Below, in pieces: positions 5,656 through 5,712 of a stretch of 5,712 nt of DNA. Numbering within the stretch: the first letter of the stretch is position 1; each line of letters starts with the position of its first letter. Below the pieces are notes generated by a model that was not told where the DNA came from, made no database searches, and saw only the letters and a list, made by a program, of their open reading frames with translations. A program made the position numbers and the translations under genes. Origin of the DNA: an uncultured Bacteroidales bacterium (GTDB lineage Bacteria > Bacteroidota > Bacteroidia > Bacteroidales > F082); the NCBI GenBank assembly GCA_946410535.1, contig CAMKAR010000150.1:1-5712 (forward strand), read 5' to 3'.

Positions 5656-5712
5656 TCACAGCAACTTCTTCTTCAAGGTCTCGATCATGTCGACCGTCAT
5701 CTTGTCGAGGTC
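5656..5712 (-). CDS. C-terminal end of an unidentified protein (rest outside window)
   Basis: Only the last 18 residues and the TGA stop (5656-5658) are visible: DLDKMTVDMIETLKKKLL. The peptide looks like a charged, amphipathic C-terminal helix. The frame is supported by the strong terminator 19 bases past the stop on the same strand. The family cannot be named from so short a piece. The gene belongs to the transcription unit before maf, not to the maf operon, if the terminator is efficient. Confidence 0.7.
   Translation of the reverse strand, partial: DLDKMTVDMIETLKKKLL

Noticed and set aside
1..5712. Search for mobile elements, CRISPR arrays, tRNA or rRNA genes, riboswitches and defence systems
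   Set aside because: No transposase, integrase, spaced repeats, cloverleaf or other signature was seen on either strand; coding density and gene content are ordinary for a chromosomal core region.

Overview
The window looks like chromosomal DNA from a Gram-negative Bacteroidota, most likely order Bacteroidales (Prevotella/Bacteroides-like). The evidence is a lipid A synthesis gene (lpxB), close matches to the Bacteroidetes -7 promoter consensus TAnnTTTG, AT-rich translation starts without a clear Shine-Dalgarno, and a maf/surE/lpxB/comEC cluster. The taxonomic call is inference, because no rRNA or other marker gene is present.

Layout from left to right. Positions 1-578 (+) hold the 3' part of an EamA/DMT-family membrane transporter whose 5' end lies outside the window. 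It runs tail-to-tail into comEC and overlaps it by 46 bases (533-578). From 533 to 5468 everything is on the minus strand and tightly packed. Read in the direction of transcription, the order is maf (5468-4887), surE (4852-4067), an 84-residue membrane protein (4070-3816), lpxB (3800-2676) and comEC (2644-533). Gaps are 34, -4, 15 and 31 bases, with an ATGA stop/start overlap between surE and the small gene. This is consistent with one operon, perhaps with a second promoter in front of surE. Positions 5469-5655 are non-coding. They hold a candidate maf promoter, three tandem 14-bp repeats with a small inverted repeat, and a strong rho-independent terminator (about 5596-5636, minus strand) that ends the preceding transcription unit. 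The last 18 codons of that upstream gene occupy 5656-5712.

The gene products are mostly housekeeping. Maf is a house-cleaning nucleotide pyrophosphatase, SurE a nucleoside monophosphate phosphatase, LpxB makes the lipid A disaccharide, and ComEC is an inner-membrane DNA-uptake channel protein whose C-terminal domain lacks the usual metal-ligand motif. The small membrane protein is unassigned. I see no phage, IS element, CRISPR, tRNA, rRNA or defence system, and nothing that amounts to a new biological system. The points worth a second look are the maf upstream repeats, the small membrane gene, the convergent overlap and the altered ComEC C-terminus.
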